In this document: positions 16,146 to 23,025 of the stretch, piece by piece
Numbering within the stretch: position 1 is the stretch's first letter
Layout: every line of letters begins with the position of its first letter
From: a virus
Virus record (IMG/VR): IMGVR_UViG_3300009509_000102
Location: 1-24,784 of that record
Length of the DNA: 24,784 nt
Reading direction: 5' to 3' (one strand)
Program-made: the position numbers and the translations under genes
The notes under the pieces: generated by a model
Told to the model about the DNA's origin: nothing
The model's input: only the letters and a program-made list of their open reading frames with translations
Database searches by the model: none

Positions 16146-17923
16146 TAAGTAATCACCACCGCAGGATCTATGAAAAGCTCACCCGCTGCACCTGGATCAA
16201 AACTGGCATAACATTTTATTCTTACTTTGCTTGCTACAGCAGGAGCAATACTTGTTACTTCTAGATAATCCCAATCGTTCGCATTTTGTCTATTCGCTAT
16301 GGTTGCTTGGGTGGAATATTGCTTGGTGAATACATATTCAGTCGTATCGTCATAAGCAGACACATACTCGCATTCTAGGAATATATCTAGCTTGGCATTA
16401 CCATTGTTTATCGTGCTGCCAGTGTTGTTGAAGATCCAATACTTGTATGATTTACTGTCTGTGGTGGCTTCAAATTCGTGGGTGAAGATGGCTGGGAAAA
16501 CCTCTGGAGTTATATAATAATTATTTGCATCAAGACGAGTAATCTTGATTACATAATCAGAAACCTTCTTATTCGGATATTCTCCTGAGACTGCTGTCTT
16601 AGCAATAGTCATTCCAGTTATATAAGATGTATGTTCTCCCAAAACCTTTCCAAAATTCTCAAAACCAGCAGAATCTTCAAAATCAAAATAATAGGGTACG
16701 ACAGGATCAAATCCACCAATATAAGCACCTAACGCTACATCACTGCCTACAATATCATTTTCATTACCAGTCAGATTAATATCATCGTCACCATTTTGAA
16801 CTTCGATGCCAATATTAAGATTACTAAGATTCATCTGAGCTGCACCATCCAAACCTACATCACCCAAGTTATATATTGACCCATCCCAAAATCTCACATT
16901 ACTAGCAATCAAACCAGCCTTTTGACTTGTTCCTGCGCCACTTCCTTCTACAGTAAATCTAACGAATGTCACTGAAGTTCCCAAATATAAGGTTCGTGTA
17001 TTATTACTCTGGTAAAATAAGCACCCACGAAAAACTGTATAAGTACATGTTCCAGAGCTAACTACCATAGCTGAACTATTATTAGAATTAATAAGATCCA
17101 CACCATGAAATTCATGGCAACGAGCACTAGCAAGGTCAAGTCTAGCATTAGCACTATTCCAGTCTAGAAGCGGCAAGGTATGGTCGTCACTGTCCCAACC
17201 ATCCACATCAGCGGGTCTTTCTGCATACCATTCATCAGCTTCAATTTGAAACTTGCCATTTGTTCCAGTTACTGTAGATCCTACATATTCACGCTCTATC
17301 AGAAATCCAACCGCAGTTTCGCCACCAGAATCTATCTCTGCATCCCCACCGGAGCTTCCAGTTATGTTATGGTTATCTGCCCATGCTGTCATAGCCCTTA
17401 CATACTGAATGGTCCCAGTAGTGTCCTCATTATCTGTAAAACCCCACAGCTTACCATACTGTGCAGTCGTGCCATTATAAAGCCGCTCACCTACAGTAAA
17501 CTCAGAACCTCCTGCCATGCCGTCCACTCCAGCTTCCCACAAGACAGCAGTTATGAGATACTTATTACCGTCTGGAGCCGTGACCCATCGTGCCTGATGA
17601 TCTCTCCTTGTAGGAGTTATACCAACTACATTATCAACTACCCTGCTTCCATTAGTCCAATCTGCCTGAGTGATGGTAGTGTTAGGAATAGCAGGGCGGG
17701 GCCAACAAAGAACTCGGATAGGATTATTAACTTCACCATCATAAGCACAATCAATATCGGTAGCAAGTGTCTCACTATGATTCCTTCGCACCCACACATC
17801 ATAACCAGCAGACAAAGCCCCTGATTCCAGTGCATACTCAATAGTCGCCCATGCTAGAGCTTGAGTTGTGCCGTTGTCGCCATTGCTCCCAGTTGCGCTA
17901 TCTACATACCTGTTAGTAGCCAT
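16145..17923 (-). CDS. Beta-helix-like tail fibre / spike protein, 592 aa
   Basis: The N-terminus (RYVDSATGSNGDNGTTQALA then WATIEYAL) matches the opening of right-handed beta-helix surface proteins of the pectate-lyase-like type. Residues ~255-410 are rich in short strands with Asn/Ser ladders (LINSNNSSAMVVSSGTCTYT, GCLFYQSNNTRTLYLG, GLIASNVRFWDGSIYNLGDV), as in beta-helix rungs. From about 425 a different domain begins (YYFDFEDSAGFENFGKVLGE), ending in strand-rich WDYLEVTSIAPAVASKVRI, which resembles a carbohydrate-binding sandwich. No catalytic site can be named. It is most likely a host-surface-binding spike. The ATG overlaps the previous stop by one base. Confidence 0.8.
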   Translation of the reverse strand: MATNRYVDSATGSNGDNGTTQALAWATIEYALESGALSAGYDVWVRRNHSETLATDIDCAYDGEVNNPIRVLCWPRPAIPNTTITQADWTNGSRVVDNVVGITPTRRDHQARWVTAPDGNKYLITAVLWEAGVDGMAGGSEFTVGERLYNGTTAQYGKLWGFTDNEDTTGTIQYVRAMTAWADNHNITGSSGGDAEIDSGGETAVGFLIEREYVGSTVTGTNGKFQIEADEWYAERPADVDGWDSDDHTLPLLDWNSANARLDLASARCHEFHGVDLINSNNSSAMVVSSGTCTYTVFRGCLFYQSNNTRTLYLGTSVTFVRFTVEGSGAGTSQKAGLIASNVRFWDGSIYNLGDVGLDGAAQMNLSNLNIGIEVQNGDDDINLTGNENDIVGSDVALGAYIGGFDPVVPYYFDFEDSAGFENFGKVLGEHTSYITGMTIAKTAVSGEYPNKKVSDYVIKITRLDANNYYITPEVFPAIFTHEFEATTDSKSYKYWIFNNTGSTINNGNAKLDIFLECEYVSAYDDTTEYVFTKQYSTQATIANRQNANDWDYLEVTSIAPAVASKVRIKCYASFDPGAAGELFIDPAVVIT

Positions 17924-18399
17924 TATCCATCAACTCCCACAAACTGATGATTAATTACATACGTCTTGAACTGATCCCAAGTTGGAACATAACCAAGTTC
18001 CTGCCTTAACCACGCTCTGGCAGTATCGAAAAACTTACTTGCTTTGAAGGTTGCATCGGGATAATTGGTATCATACCAAGTCTGCGCTGCTTCAAACGTA
18101 ACTGCTGGACTGTTTCTAATGGCGACTATGCCAGCACGAATTATTTCCTCAAGCTCAGATGCCAGATCAGGATTGTTGATATAAAGTTGTGAAAACCCGT
18201 TTAGGACACTATACTTTAACTCCAGCTTGGTTTTCTTGTTTGCTATCCTTGCAGATTCCTCGGCAGTCCTCTGTGCAGCATTGTTATAACGAAATTCAGA
18301 ATACCTCACAGTTCCAGTGCCATCACGCACGAATTTATACTTCACATATAAACCTTGTGCAGTGTCATTGACACTTTCTACAGAATCAGTCCATGCCAT
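17923..18399 (-). CDS. 158-aa phage protein of unknown function
   Basis: I choose the second ATG (18399), 6 nt from GAGG. The first ATG at 18402 is only 3 nt away from it. The protein begins MAWTDSVESVNDTAQGLYVK, then a strand (YKFVRDG), then a long alanine-rich charged helix (NNAAQRTAEESARIANKKTK) and a second helical half ending in WLRQELGYVPTWDQFKTYVI. It overlaps the Cys-rich ORF before it and the 592-aa spike gene after it (TAATG). It is likely a virion or spike-associated protein. No family is recognised. Confidence 0.75.
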   Translation of the reverse strand: MAWTDSVESVNDTAQGLYVKYKFVRDGTGTVRYSEFRYNNAAQRTAEESARIANKKTKLELKYSVLNGFSQLYINNPDLASELEEIIRAGIVAIRNSPAVTFEAAQTWYDTNYPDATFKASKFFDTARAWLRQELGYVPTWDQFKTYVINHQFVGVDG

Positions 18400-18568
18400 C
18401 ATTCACCTCAAAATGCTTACATAAACTTGGCCTAGTACATATAACCATATCAAATGGAGCTTTTGAAGATGAATGCTCACAGACCCAATATGGACACCCA
18501 TCTTCATCGTAGACACCGAAATACTTGCATCCACCACGAATCCTGACTATTTCTGGTGGAGTAGTTAT
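18386..18568 (-). CDS. Cys-rich ORF, no canonical start (possible -1 frameshift product)
   Basis: This frame is open from 18613 to the TGA at 18386 and reads very protein-like: EIVRIRGGCKYFGVYDEDGC, then PYWVCEHSS..., ICTRPSLCKHFEVND. Five cysteines and two histidines suggest a small zinc-binding fold. No ATG, GTG or TTG precedes the conserved-looking part. The codon overlapping the previous stop is ATA. The previous 90-aa gene ends with a GGAAAGAAAGAGAAATAA tract, and a -1 slip on its A AAG would join the two into one ~150-aa protein. An ATA start or an assembly indel are alternatives. The listed limits run from the ATA to the stop. Confidence 0.5.
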   Translation of the reverse strand: MTTPPEIVRIRGGCKYFGVYDEDGCPYWVCEHSSSKAPFDMVICTRPSLCKHFEVNDGMD

Positions 18569-18837
18569 TTCTCTTTCTTTCCTACTTTCTTGGCCTTCTC
18601 GACCTCTCCAGGGTCAAAGCCAATCGCTTCCGCACCAGCAAAGCCAAAATCCACCAAAGTCTGGGCCAGACTCTCGATTGCTTGTATGACACCAGTGATC
18701 TGGAGATAATCCATGTTGAAATACTTGAGTTCAGGTCCGTGAAGCTCAAACCAAGGATTCTCACTGGTATCTCCAATCTTTGTGATTACAAGATCAATAT
18801 TTGCTACTACGTTGAATTTATCTTCTACTTTTGCCAC
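18565..18837 (-). CDS. 90-aa protein, Lys-rich C-terminus
   Basis: The GTG at 18837 is preceded by AAAGGAG at 6 nt, a good SD. The first half is beta-rich (KFNVVANIDLVITKIGDT, WFELHGPELKYFNMD) and the second helical (GVIQAIESLAQTLVDFGFAG), ending in a KKVGKKEK tail. I do not recognise it. Its stop falls at the ATA of the Cys-rich ORF in the -1 frame, so it may be only the first part of a frameshifted product. The rest of the small-gene run suggests a minor accessory role. Confidence 0.72.
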   Translation of the reverse strand: MAKVEDKFNVVANIDLVITKIGDTSENPWFELHGPELKYFNMDYLQITGVIQAIESLAQTLVDFGFAGAEAIGFDPGEVEKAKKVGKKEK

Positions 18838-18849
18838 TTTTTACTCCTT

Positions 18850-18945
18850 TCACCTATCTAACAAGGCAATCAGCATCAATGCCAATATTGGCAAGAAAAT
18901 CATTACTACAAACGACCAGAAAAGTTTTATCCCGACCTCAGTCAT
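18850..18945 (-). CDS. 31-aa single-span membrane peptide
   Basis: The ATG at 18945 overlaps the end of the zinc-ribbon-like gene by 8 nt and the frame closes at a TGA at 18850. The peptide is a membrane helix with charged ends: MTEVGIKLFW then VVMIFLPILALMLIALLDR. The SD is poor (AAGG directly at the start), so translation would depend on coupling with the gene before it. It could be a tiny holin-like or regulatory membrane peptide, but nothing else here points to lysis. It may also be a chance ORF. Confidence 0.5.
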   Translation of the reverse strand: MTEVGIKLFWSFVVMIFLPILALMLIALLDR

Positions 18946-19117
18946 CCTTACGCCCGTAAATCTGAAAACGATTGACTTTCAACTTTCCTAACAATTCTGG
19001 TGTCATTACAAGTATTCCACATCTTCTGCATACATGCACAATGAAGATCGCCCCATCACTTCTTTTCAATTCAAAGCGATCCTCACTCGTACAATGTCCT
19101 TTCTGTGGACAGCCCAT
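18938..19117 (-). CDS. 59-aa zinc-ribbon-like protein
   Basis: The ATG overlaps the stop of the 165-aa gene by one base (TAATG). The protein has MGCPQKGHC near its start and VCRRCG at residues 29-34. The CxxxxxC ... CxxC layout, separated by a short beta hairpin (FELKRSDGAIFIVHV), is that of a zinc ribbon. The C-terminal 25 residues are basic. It could bind nucleic acid or be a minor structural part. The gene is too short for routine calling, but the overlap and motif spacing make it convincing. Confidence 0.7.
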   Translation of the reverse strand: MGCPQKGHCTSEDRFELKRSDGAIFIVHVCRRCGILVMTPELLGKLKVNRFQIYGRKDD

Positions 19118-19614
19118 TACACACCAGTTCTACCAGGACCACTCACGATCTCCTGCGGGGAACTCTCTGGCAGATCCAGCGGAGTCGAGGGAACAATGTA
19201 ATCCTCTAGGAATCTCCTAGCCTTCTCAGTAATGGCCTTCAATCTTCCGGAGTCGAACATATTCAACTGAGCACCATCTCTTGCACTCTGGGAGTTGGTC
19301 AACTCATCTCTTGCCAAGGAGAACATTCGCATAAGATCGTTGACATTCTCATTTTCAGTATCCTCAACCTCAGGAGCAGCTTCAAGTGGATACTGTCGAG
19401 GATGTGTCTCGGGCAAGTCCAGATGCGGCTGATTCATCACCCAGGCATGATAAGCATCAATGGCATCCAGATACGTCCGGAGTCTGGTCTGATCAAATGC
19501 GTTGTATTGGCTTGTTGAGGAAGATACACTCTTGTAAACCTCCTCGATAAATCTGTTGATCCTATTGTAAAGACCAACGATGTCACTGTTATAAACAAAG
19601 ACCTCATCTGCCAT
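19117..19614 (-). CDS. 165-aa protein with an internal duplication
   Basis: It starts at an ATG 6 nt after GGAGGTGATTT, an ideal SD. It contains two copies of one helical unit: N-A-F-D-Q-T-R-L-R ... HLDLPETHPRQY (about residues 38-74) and N-M-F-D-S-G-R-L-K ... PLDLPESSPQEI (about 117-157). Each ends in LDLPE(T/S)xP. The N-terminal ~35 residues (VYNSDIVGLYNRINRFIEEV) are helical. Function is unknown. Two equal units could bracket a symmetric partner. A minor virion role is a reasonable guess from context. Confidence 0.78.
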   Translation of the reverse strand: MADEVFVYNSDIVGLYNRINRFIEEVYKSVSSSTSQYNAFDQTRLRTYLDAIDAYHAWVMNQPHLDLPETHPRQYPLEAAPEVEDTENENVNDLMRMFSLARDELTNSQSARDGAQLNMFDSGRLKAITEKARRFLEDYIVPSTPLDLPESSPQEIVSGPGRTGV

Positions 19615-19624
19615 AAATCACCTC

Positions 19625-19834
19625 CTACGCAGGAACATCATTGTCGGGAATGTCGAATGCCACACGGATCTGACTACAAAGAGGAAGTACCACCATATCG
19701 TCCCAGGTGTTCTCACTCTCTGCAACAGCATCCTCAATGGCATCAAGACCAGCGTCAGCAAATCTCTTCAGTGTCTCTGGATTCAACATCTGGAGTAACG
19801 CTCCCAGAAGCACAGCTATCAGTTGATTTTTCAT
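19625..19834 (-). CDS. 69-aa small phage protein
   Basis: The ATG at 19834 follows GGAGGGCAGG closely; that SD is in the 3' half of the 52-aa ORF upstream. The protein reads as one helix (NQLIAVLLGALLQMLNPETL, KRFADAGLDAIEDAVAES), then VLPLCSQIRVAFDIPDND. A similar 'L.P..L.R..D..LD..ED.V......D....LP....IR..FDIPD' pattern is seen in small phage proteins of unknown role. It is not a typical membrane protein despite the hydrophobic N-terminus. The stop is 10 nt before the 165-aa start. Confidence 0.72.
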   Translation of the reverse strand: MKNQLIAVLLGALLQMLNPETLKRFADAGLDAIEDAVAESENTWDDMVVLPLCSQIRVAFDIPDNDVPA

Positions 19835-19913
19835 CCTGCCCTCCTTCTAATAATTTGACTATCTTTGTTAATAGACGTAACACCTCATTACGCCAATGAA
19901 TATCCTGTGTCAT
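19755..19913 (-). CDS. 52-aa overlapping ORF
   Basis: The ATG overlaps the stop of the 93-aa gene (ATGA). The peptide begins MTQDIHWRNEVLRLLTKIVK, an amphipathic helix, then an E/D/S/T-rich tail. Its last 80 nt lie in another frame of the 69-aa gene, and it contains that gene's SD. There is no strong SD of its own, so coupling would be needed. It fills an otherwise uncoded gap of 75 nt. It is plausible but not proven as a gene. Confidence 0.45.
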   Translation of the reverse strand: MTQDIHWRNEVLRLLTKIVKLLEGGQDEKSTDSCASGSVTPDVESRDTEEIC

Positions 19914-20191
19914 AACTCAACCCAAGCACTTACTCCAGTCAACGCTCCTGAAGTATAAGAGAGAGTTCTTCTATAGGTAATTCCCCCTACAGTCATATCA
20001 ACTTGAGTAAGTGCACCATCTGTATAACTAAGAGAATACGATGGATTGGTAGCTGGAGCAGGACTACTTGTCGTTGGTTGCTCCATTACCTCAAACTCGC
20101 CACTATTCCGGTTGAATACAAGATTATGTACTACTTTTGAATAACCCTGTAATCTTTGATAATGAGCTACACTTGGCGGAGCTGTTGACAT
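19910..20191 (-). CDS. 93-aa protein with YD-like repeats
   Basis: The ATG at 20191 follows the upstream stop by 1 nt. The N-terminal half is helical (HYQRLQGYSKVVHNLVFNRN), then a Ser/Pro/Ala linker, and the C-terminus holds two copies of a strand-turn unit, LSYTDGALTQV and LSYTSGALTGV, each followed by another strand. These resemble short YD/RHS-type units found in phage and secreted proteins. It is possibly a virion surface part. No firm function. Confidence 0.7.
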   Translation of the reverse strand: MSTAPPSVAHYQRLQGYSKVVHNLVFNRNSGEFEVMEQPTTSSPAPATNPSYSLSYTDGALTQVDMTVGGITYRRTLSYTSGALTGVSAWVEL

Positions 20192-20192
20192 A

Positions 20193-20441
20193 TTACTTTA
20201 ACCATGTTGCGGGTTTAAGACCAACTGCAAATAGATCCTTTCTAAGATCCAAAGCAGCAGAAGTTATAGCAGCAGCTATCTCTTCATCCATCCTATTCCT
20301 AGAGAGAAACAACCTACGCCTAAAATCAGGAATCTCTCTTAGTACCTTTGAGATAAGAGTATTCATAAATCTATCATAAGCAAGATAAGAGACAACCCTA
20401 TTATCATCTCTTAACACTGCCACTCGTAACGATGGTGGCAT
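20193..20441 (-). CDS. 82-aa basic helical phage protein
   Basis: It starts at an ATG after AAGGAGGGGAG. The protein is mostly helix with many Arg (VAVLRDDNRVVSYLAYDRF, REIPDFRRRLFLSRNRM, EEIAAAITSAALDLRKDLFA). It may bind nucleic acid or pack against another head protein; neither can be shown. It is followed 1 nt later by the 93-aa gene. I do not recognise the family. Confidence 0.72.
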   Translation of the reverse strand: MPPSLRVAVLRDDNRVVSYLAYDRFMNTLISKVLREIPDFRRRLFLSRNRMDEEIAAAITSAALDLRKDLFAVGLKPATWLK

Positions 20442-20450
20442 CTCCCCTCC

Positions 20451-20822
20451 TTATTGCTTAAAAAATACTTCAAACTCTCTATTGGCTGTCTGAGCTACTG
20501 AAGTTGCTATTCTCATATGACAACCAGTAGGTAATCCCTCTAAATACGAGGATATATTAACCCAAGCAGGATCAAGCCCAAGACCAAGAACATCAGTATA
20601 ACCATCAGCATTATAGACTTGCAACCAATCAGTATCATTACTGGCTAGCAACTTAGCTAACGTTGCATCTCCCTTTGCAATTACTTCCACAGTTAGAGTA
20701 CAATTATCAAGACTAGGTACTCTAATAACAGCAGTCTTCACCCATCCAGGAATCTCTACAGATGAGGACTTCTGGTCATCTATTGTAATGTCAATACTGA
20801 AATCAAGTCCCTGAGTAATCAT
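20451..20822 (-). CDS. Beta-rich paralogue B, 123 aa
   Basis: The ATG at 20822 follows the tandem stops TAGTAG of the gene before it. Aligned with its neighbour it shares QK(S/T)....(I/V)P.W.K.A...VP and ND(T)xWL.VQ-type segments, plus the final F.V.F.(K/D) strand, so the two came from one duplication. The predicted fold is all strands (SIDITIDDQKSSSVEIP, TAVIRVPSL, TLTVEVIAKG), like small jelly-roll or sandwich virion proteins. Role is unknown; a surface or decoration protein is possible. Confidence 0.75.
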   Translation of the reverse strand: MITQGLDFSIDITIDDQKSSSVEIPGWVKTAVIRVPSLDNCTLTVEVIAKGDATLAKLLASNDTDWLQVYNADGYTDVLGLGLDPAWVNISSYLEGLPTGCHMRIATSVAQTANREFEVFFKQ

Positions 20823-20825
20823 CTA

Positions 20826-21200
20826 CTAATCCGAGAAGTTTACATACCACGTTGTTGCTCCAGACTGAGCAGCTGCAGAGAACCTTATATATCCATCACC
20901 AAGACCACGAATGAGCTTAGTGAAGTCAGCGCAGGCAGGATCAGCACCGCTGGCAAGGACAGCCTGAGCAGGCCCAACACTGTCAACAACAGCCTGTACT
21001 GTCAACCAACCAGTGTCATTAGTAGGAGCCAAAGTAGCTGCTGTTGCACTAGAAGCAGGAAGATACTCTAGAGTAACAGCTCCATCCGCTATCTGTGGAA
21101 CCTCAACAGATGCAGCCTTACACCATTCAGGAACTTGTGTAGCTGTAGTCTTTTGAGTATCCACAGTATTGTCCAAAGTTAATGCTACCTTTATCTTCAT
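20826..21200 (-). CDS. Beta-rich paralogue A, 124 aa
   Basis: It starts at an ATG with GGAGGAG close upstream, 12 nt after the large terminase stop. It shares QKTTATQVPEWCKAASVEVP with its neighbour's QKSSSVEIPGWVKTAVIRVP, and both have an ND(T/G)xW motif and a similar C-terminal strand. Low sequence identity and little DNA similarity suggest an old duplication. Sandwich-like strands dominate. Function is unknown; encoded right after the terminase, it may be a head or fibre component. Confidence 0.75.
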   Translation of the reverse strand: MKIKVALTLDNTVDTQKTTATQVPEWCKAASVEVPQIADGAVTLEYLPASSATAATLAPTNDTGWLTVQAVVDSVGPAQAVLASGADPACADFTKLIRGLGDGYIRFSAAAQSGATTWYVNFSD

Positions 21201-21212
21201 AAGACTCTCCTC

Positions 21213-22961
21213 CTAATATAAAGGGTCGGCTGTCCTTCGTAGCTGCTTCTTCTTTAAAGTATTCATACATCTATCATGAACTGTAGGTATCTTAGTCCTA
21301 TCCTTCTCAATAATATGAGGACCAACTAACTTCAGTATCCTCTTCTGCCTCAGAGGGGCAAACTGATGTACTACTAGAGCTATTCCAAGACCAATGACAA
21401 GATCATCAAAACATCCAGTATCTGCACCATATTTAACATTCTCACCACGACTTCCCATAACAACATATGTCATTAATTCATCAACTACGATCTTGGGAAT
21501 AAAGTAGTGAAATTGAGTAGCGTCAAAAAGATAGGACTCGATACTAGCTATCAGCACCCTCTTTGTTAACCGCGTTGTCCTCCACCCTAGTTGTTGTGTT
21601 ACTTTTTTTGTTGACAGATGTTCATGAGTGTGATAATAAAGATTTGGGTAATCCTGATTCTCACACTCTATAGCAGTACCGAGTCCTATCGAGTTAGTTT
21701 CTATACCGAGTAATGCTCCCCTCTCCTTATCTCTTCCACCATATATATAACCAAGAGTCATTAGATCATACGCAAAATGATCCGGCGGAGTTCTAGCATG
21801 ATACACGGCATCAATACTAAAAGTGTTACGATTAAGAACGATAGCAGCACTGTAATCAGCTCCTTCCACGCCCTCAGCACAGTCCGCACCGATGGCGTAT
21901 TGACATTCTGGATCTGGACGACGAAATAAGATATACTTACCTCGTTCATGTGGAATCCAGCTATTGTGAGCCAAGTTATATCTTTTACCTTTTTTCTCTC
22001 CACAAAGATTATTAATAGTCTTGAGAGATTCTGTACTGAACGCGGGACTACCAGAAGTGACGTAGTCAATATCTAGTTCTTGCCCAATGGAAAGAGGTGT
22101 TGCCTCTCTTCGTTTGCATTCTTGATCATACCAGGGAGATCGAACCTTCTTCGTCTCCAAATCACAGTATGCACCAATAGCTTTCTTGGGGTGTTTAGAC
22201 CAGTGGAAGGAGAGTACTCGAGTAGTCTTACTGAATCTGAGTCTTGAGAAATGTGTACCCATACCAAATGGAGTGGATACTGCTATTCGACAAGGCGTAG
22301 AGTCACCAGCAGATATCCATGCAGGCTCGGCAGTAGATCCCCACTTAGCAGCTTCATCAAAAAGAACAGCTCTATAACGACCACCAGTAGCAAAGTGCTC
22401 ATTAGTTGATTCACCGGTTATTGGACAACGAGACTCAGGATTGAATAGCTGAAGATGATTATCATGCTTATTAGGATCAAATCCTTTTGGAACAAGGAAG
22501 TCAGGGAGTTTATAAATATTATAACGACACTTCTCCATTAATGTGTCAAGGTTGCCTTTCTTATCAACAAGAGGCTCTTTTCGAGATCCTAGTAGAAAGT
22601 CATTACCTGCTTCAGGACGTAACCAGTTCCAGAGAAAGACTGTGGTTACAATCCAACTAACTCCCATATCACGGGACTTGTCTATAAGGAGATCAACACC
22701 ATTCTGAATATGATGGTTAAGTTCTAGTATTGCATCATCTTGAAATTCGGGATAGGTAATAAAAGGGAGGTGCTGGGGACGTGAACGAGGATCATATGTC
22801 CAGAAGATTACATTAAAAGCAAATAGAATATCCTTATAGAATTGTTCTTTGACGAACCGTTGTAGAGAAAGATCCGCCTTACAATTCCTCAGTAGTCTCT
22901 CCCTGAAGAGGATGTTCTGATCCATCTCCTTTGGATAATCTAGGCGTCCATCCGAAGACAC
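21213..22961 (-). CDS. terL: Terminase large subunit (ATPase/nuclease)
   Basis: This motor packages DNA into the prohead and cuts it. In numbering from the TTG at 23009: the Walker A variant KSRDMGVS is at 111-118, Walker B VLFDEA at 215-220, coupling motif STPFG at 245-249. The RNase H-like nuclease residues are GADC (D376), GIE (E437) and CFDD (D535/536). All are present, so the enzyme looks intact. The start is uncertain. I choose GTG at 22961, 10 nt after AGGAG. TTG at 23009 has no SD, and ATG at 22925 (MDQNILF) is the first family-like residue but has GGAG directly against it. The 5' region overlaps a 48-aa ORF in another frame. Confidence 0.93.
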   Translation of the reverse strand: MSSDGRLDYPKEMDQNILFRERLLRNCKADLSLQRFVKEQFYKDILFAFNVIFWTYDPRSRPQHLPFITYPEFQDDAILELNHHIQNGVDLLIDKSRDMGVSWIVTTVFLWNWLRPEAGNDFLLGSRKEPLVDKKGNLDTLMEKCRYNIYKLPDFLVPKGFDPNKHDNHLQLFNPESRCPITGESTNEHFATGGRYRAVLFDEAAKWGSTAEPAWISAGDSTPCRIAVSTPFGMGTHFSRLRFSKTTRVLSFHWSKHPKKAIGAYCDLETKKVRSPWYDQECKRREATPLSIGQELDIDYVTSGSPAFSTESLKTINNLCGEKKGKRYNLAHNSWIPHERGKYILFRRPDPECQYAIGADCAEGVEGADYSAAIVLNRNTFSIDAVYHARTPPDHFAYDLMTLGYIYGGRDKERGALLGIETNSIGLGTAIECENQDYPNLYYHTHEHLSTKKVTQQLGWRTTRLTKRVLIASIESYLFDATQFHYFIPKIVVDELMTYVVMGSRGENVKYGADTGCFDDLVIGLGIALVVHQFAPLRQKRILKLVGPHIIEKDRTKIPTVHDRCMNTLKKKQLRRTADPLY

Positions 22962-23025
22962 TATTGAATAACTCCTGCTTCTGCTCTTCTGTCCAATTGA
23001 TCTCTTCAACCCAAGGAACTATCAT
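22879..23025 (-). CDS. 48-aa nested ORF between the terminase genes
   Basis: The ATG at 23025 overlaps the stop of the small terminase (ATGA). The peptide reads MIVPWVEEINWTEEQKQELF and continues NSVFGWTPRLSKGDGSEHPL, a believable acidic sequence with several tryptophans. It runs ~83 nt into the large terminase in another frame. It could be a coupled small protein. It could also be a -1 frameshift extension of the small terminase from its AAAAAA tract, or part of the large terminase if the assembly has an indel. Confidence 0.4.
   Translation of the reverse strand: MIVPWVEEINWTEEQKQELFNSVFGWTPRLSKGDGSEHPLQGETTEEL

Noticed and set aside
17180-17824. 214-codon plus-strand open frame
   Set aside because: It is antisense to the beta-helix-like gene, lacks an SD and has an unstructured Ser/Ile/Pro-rich composition.
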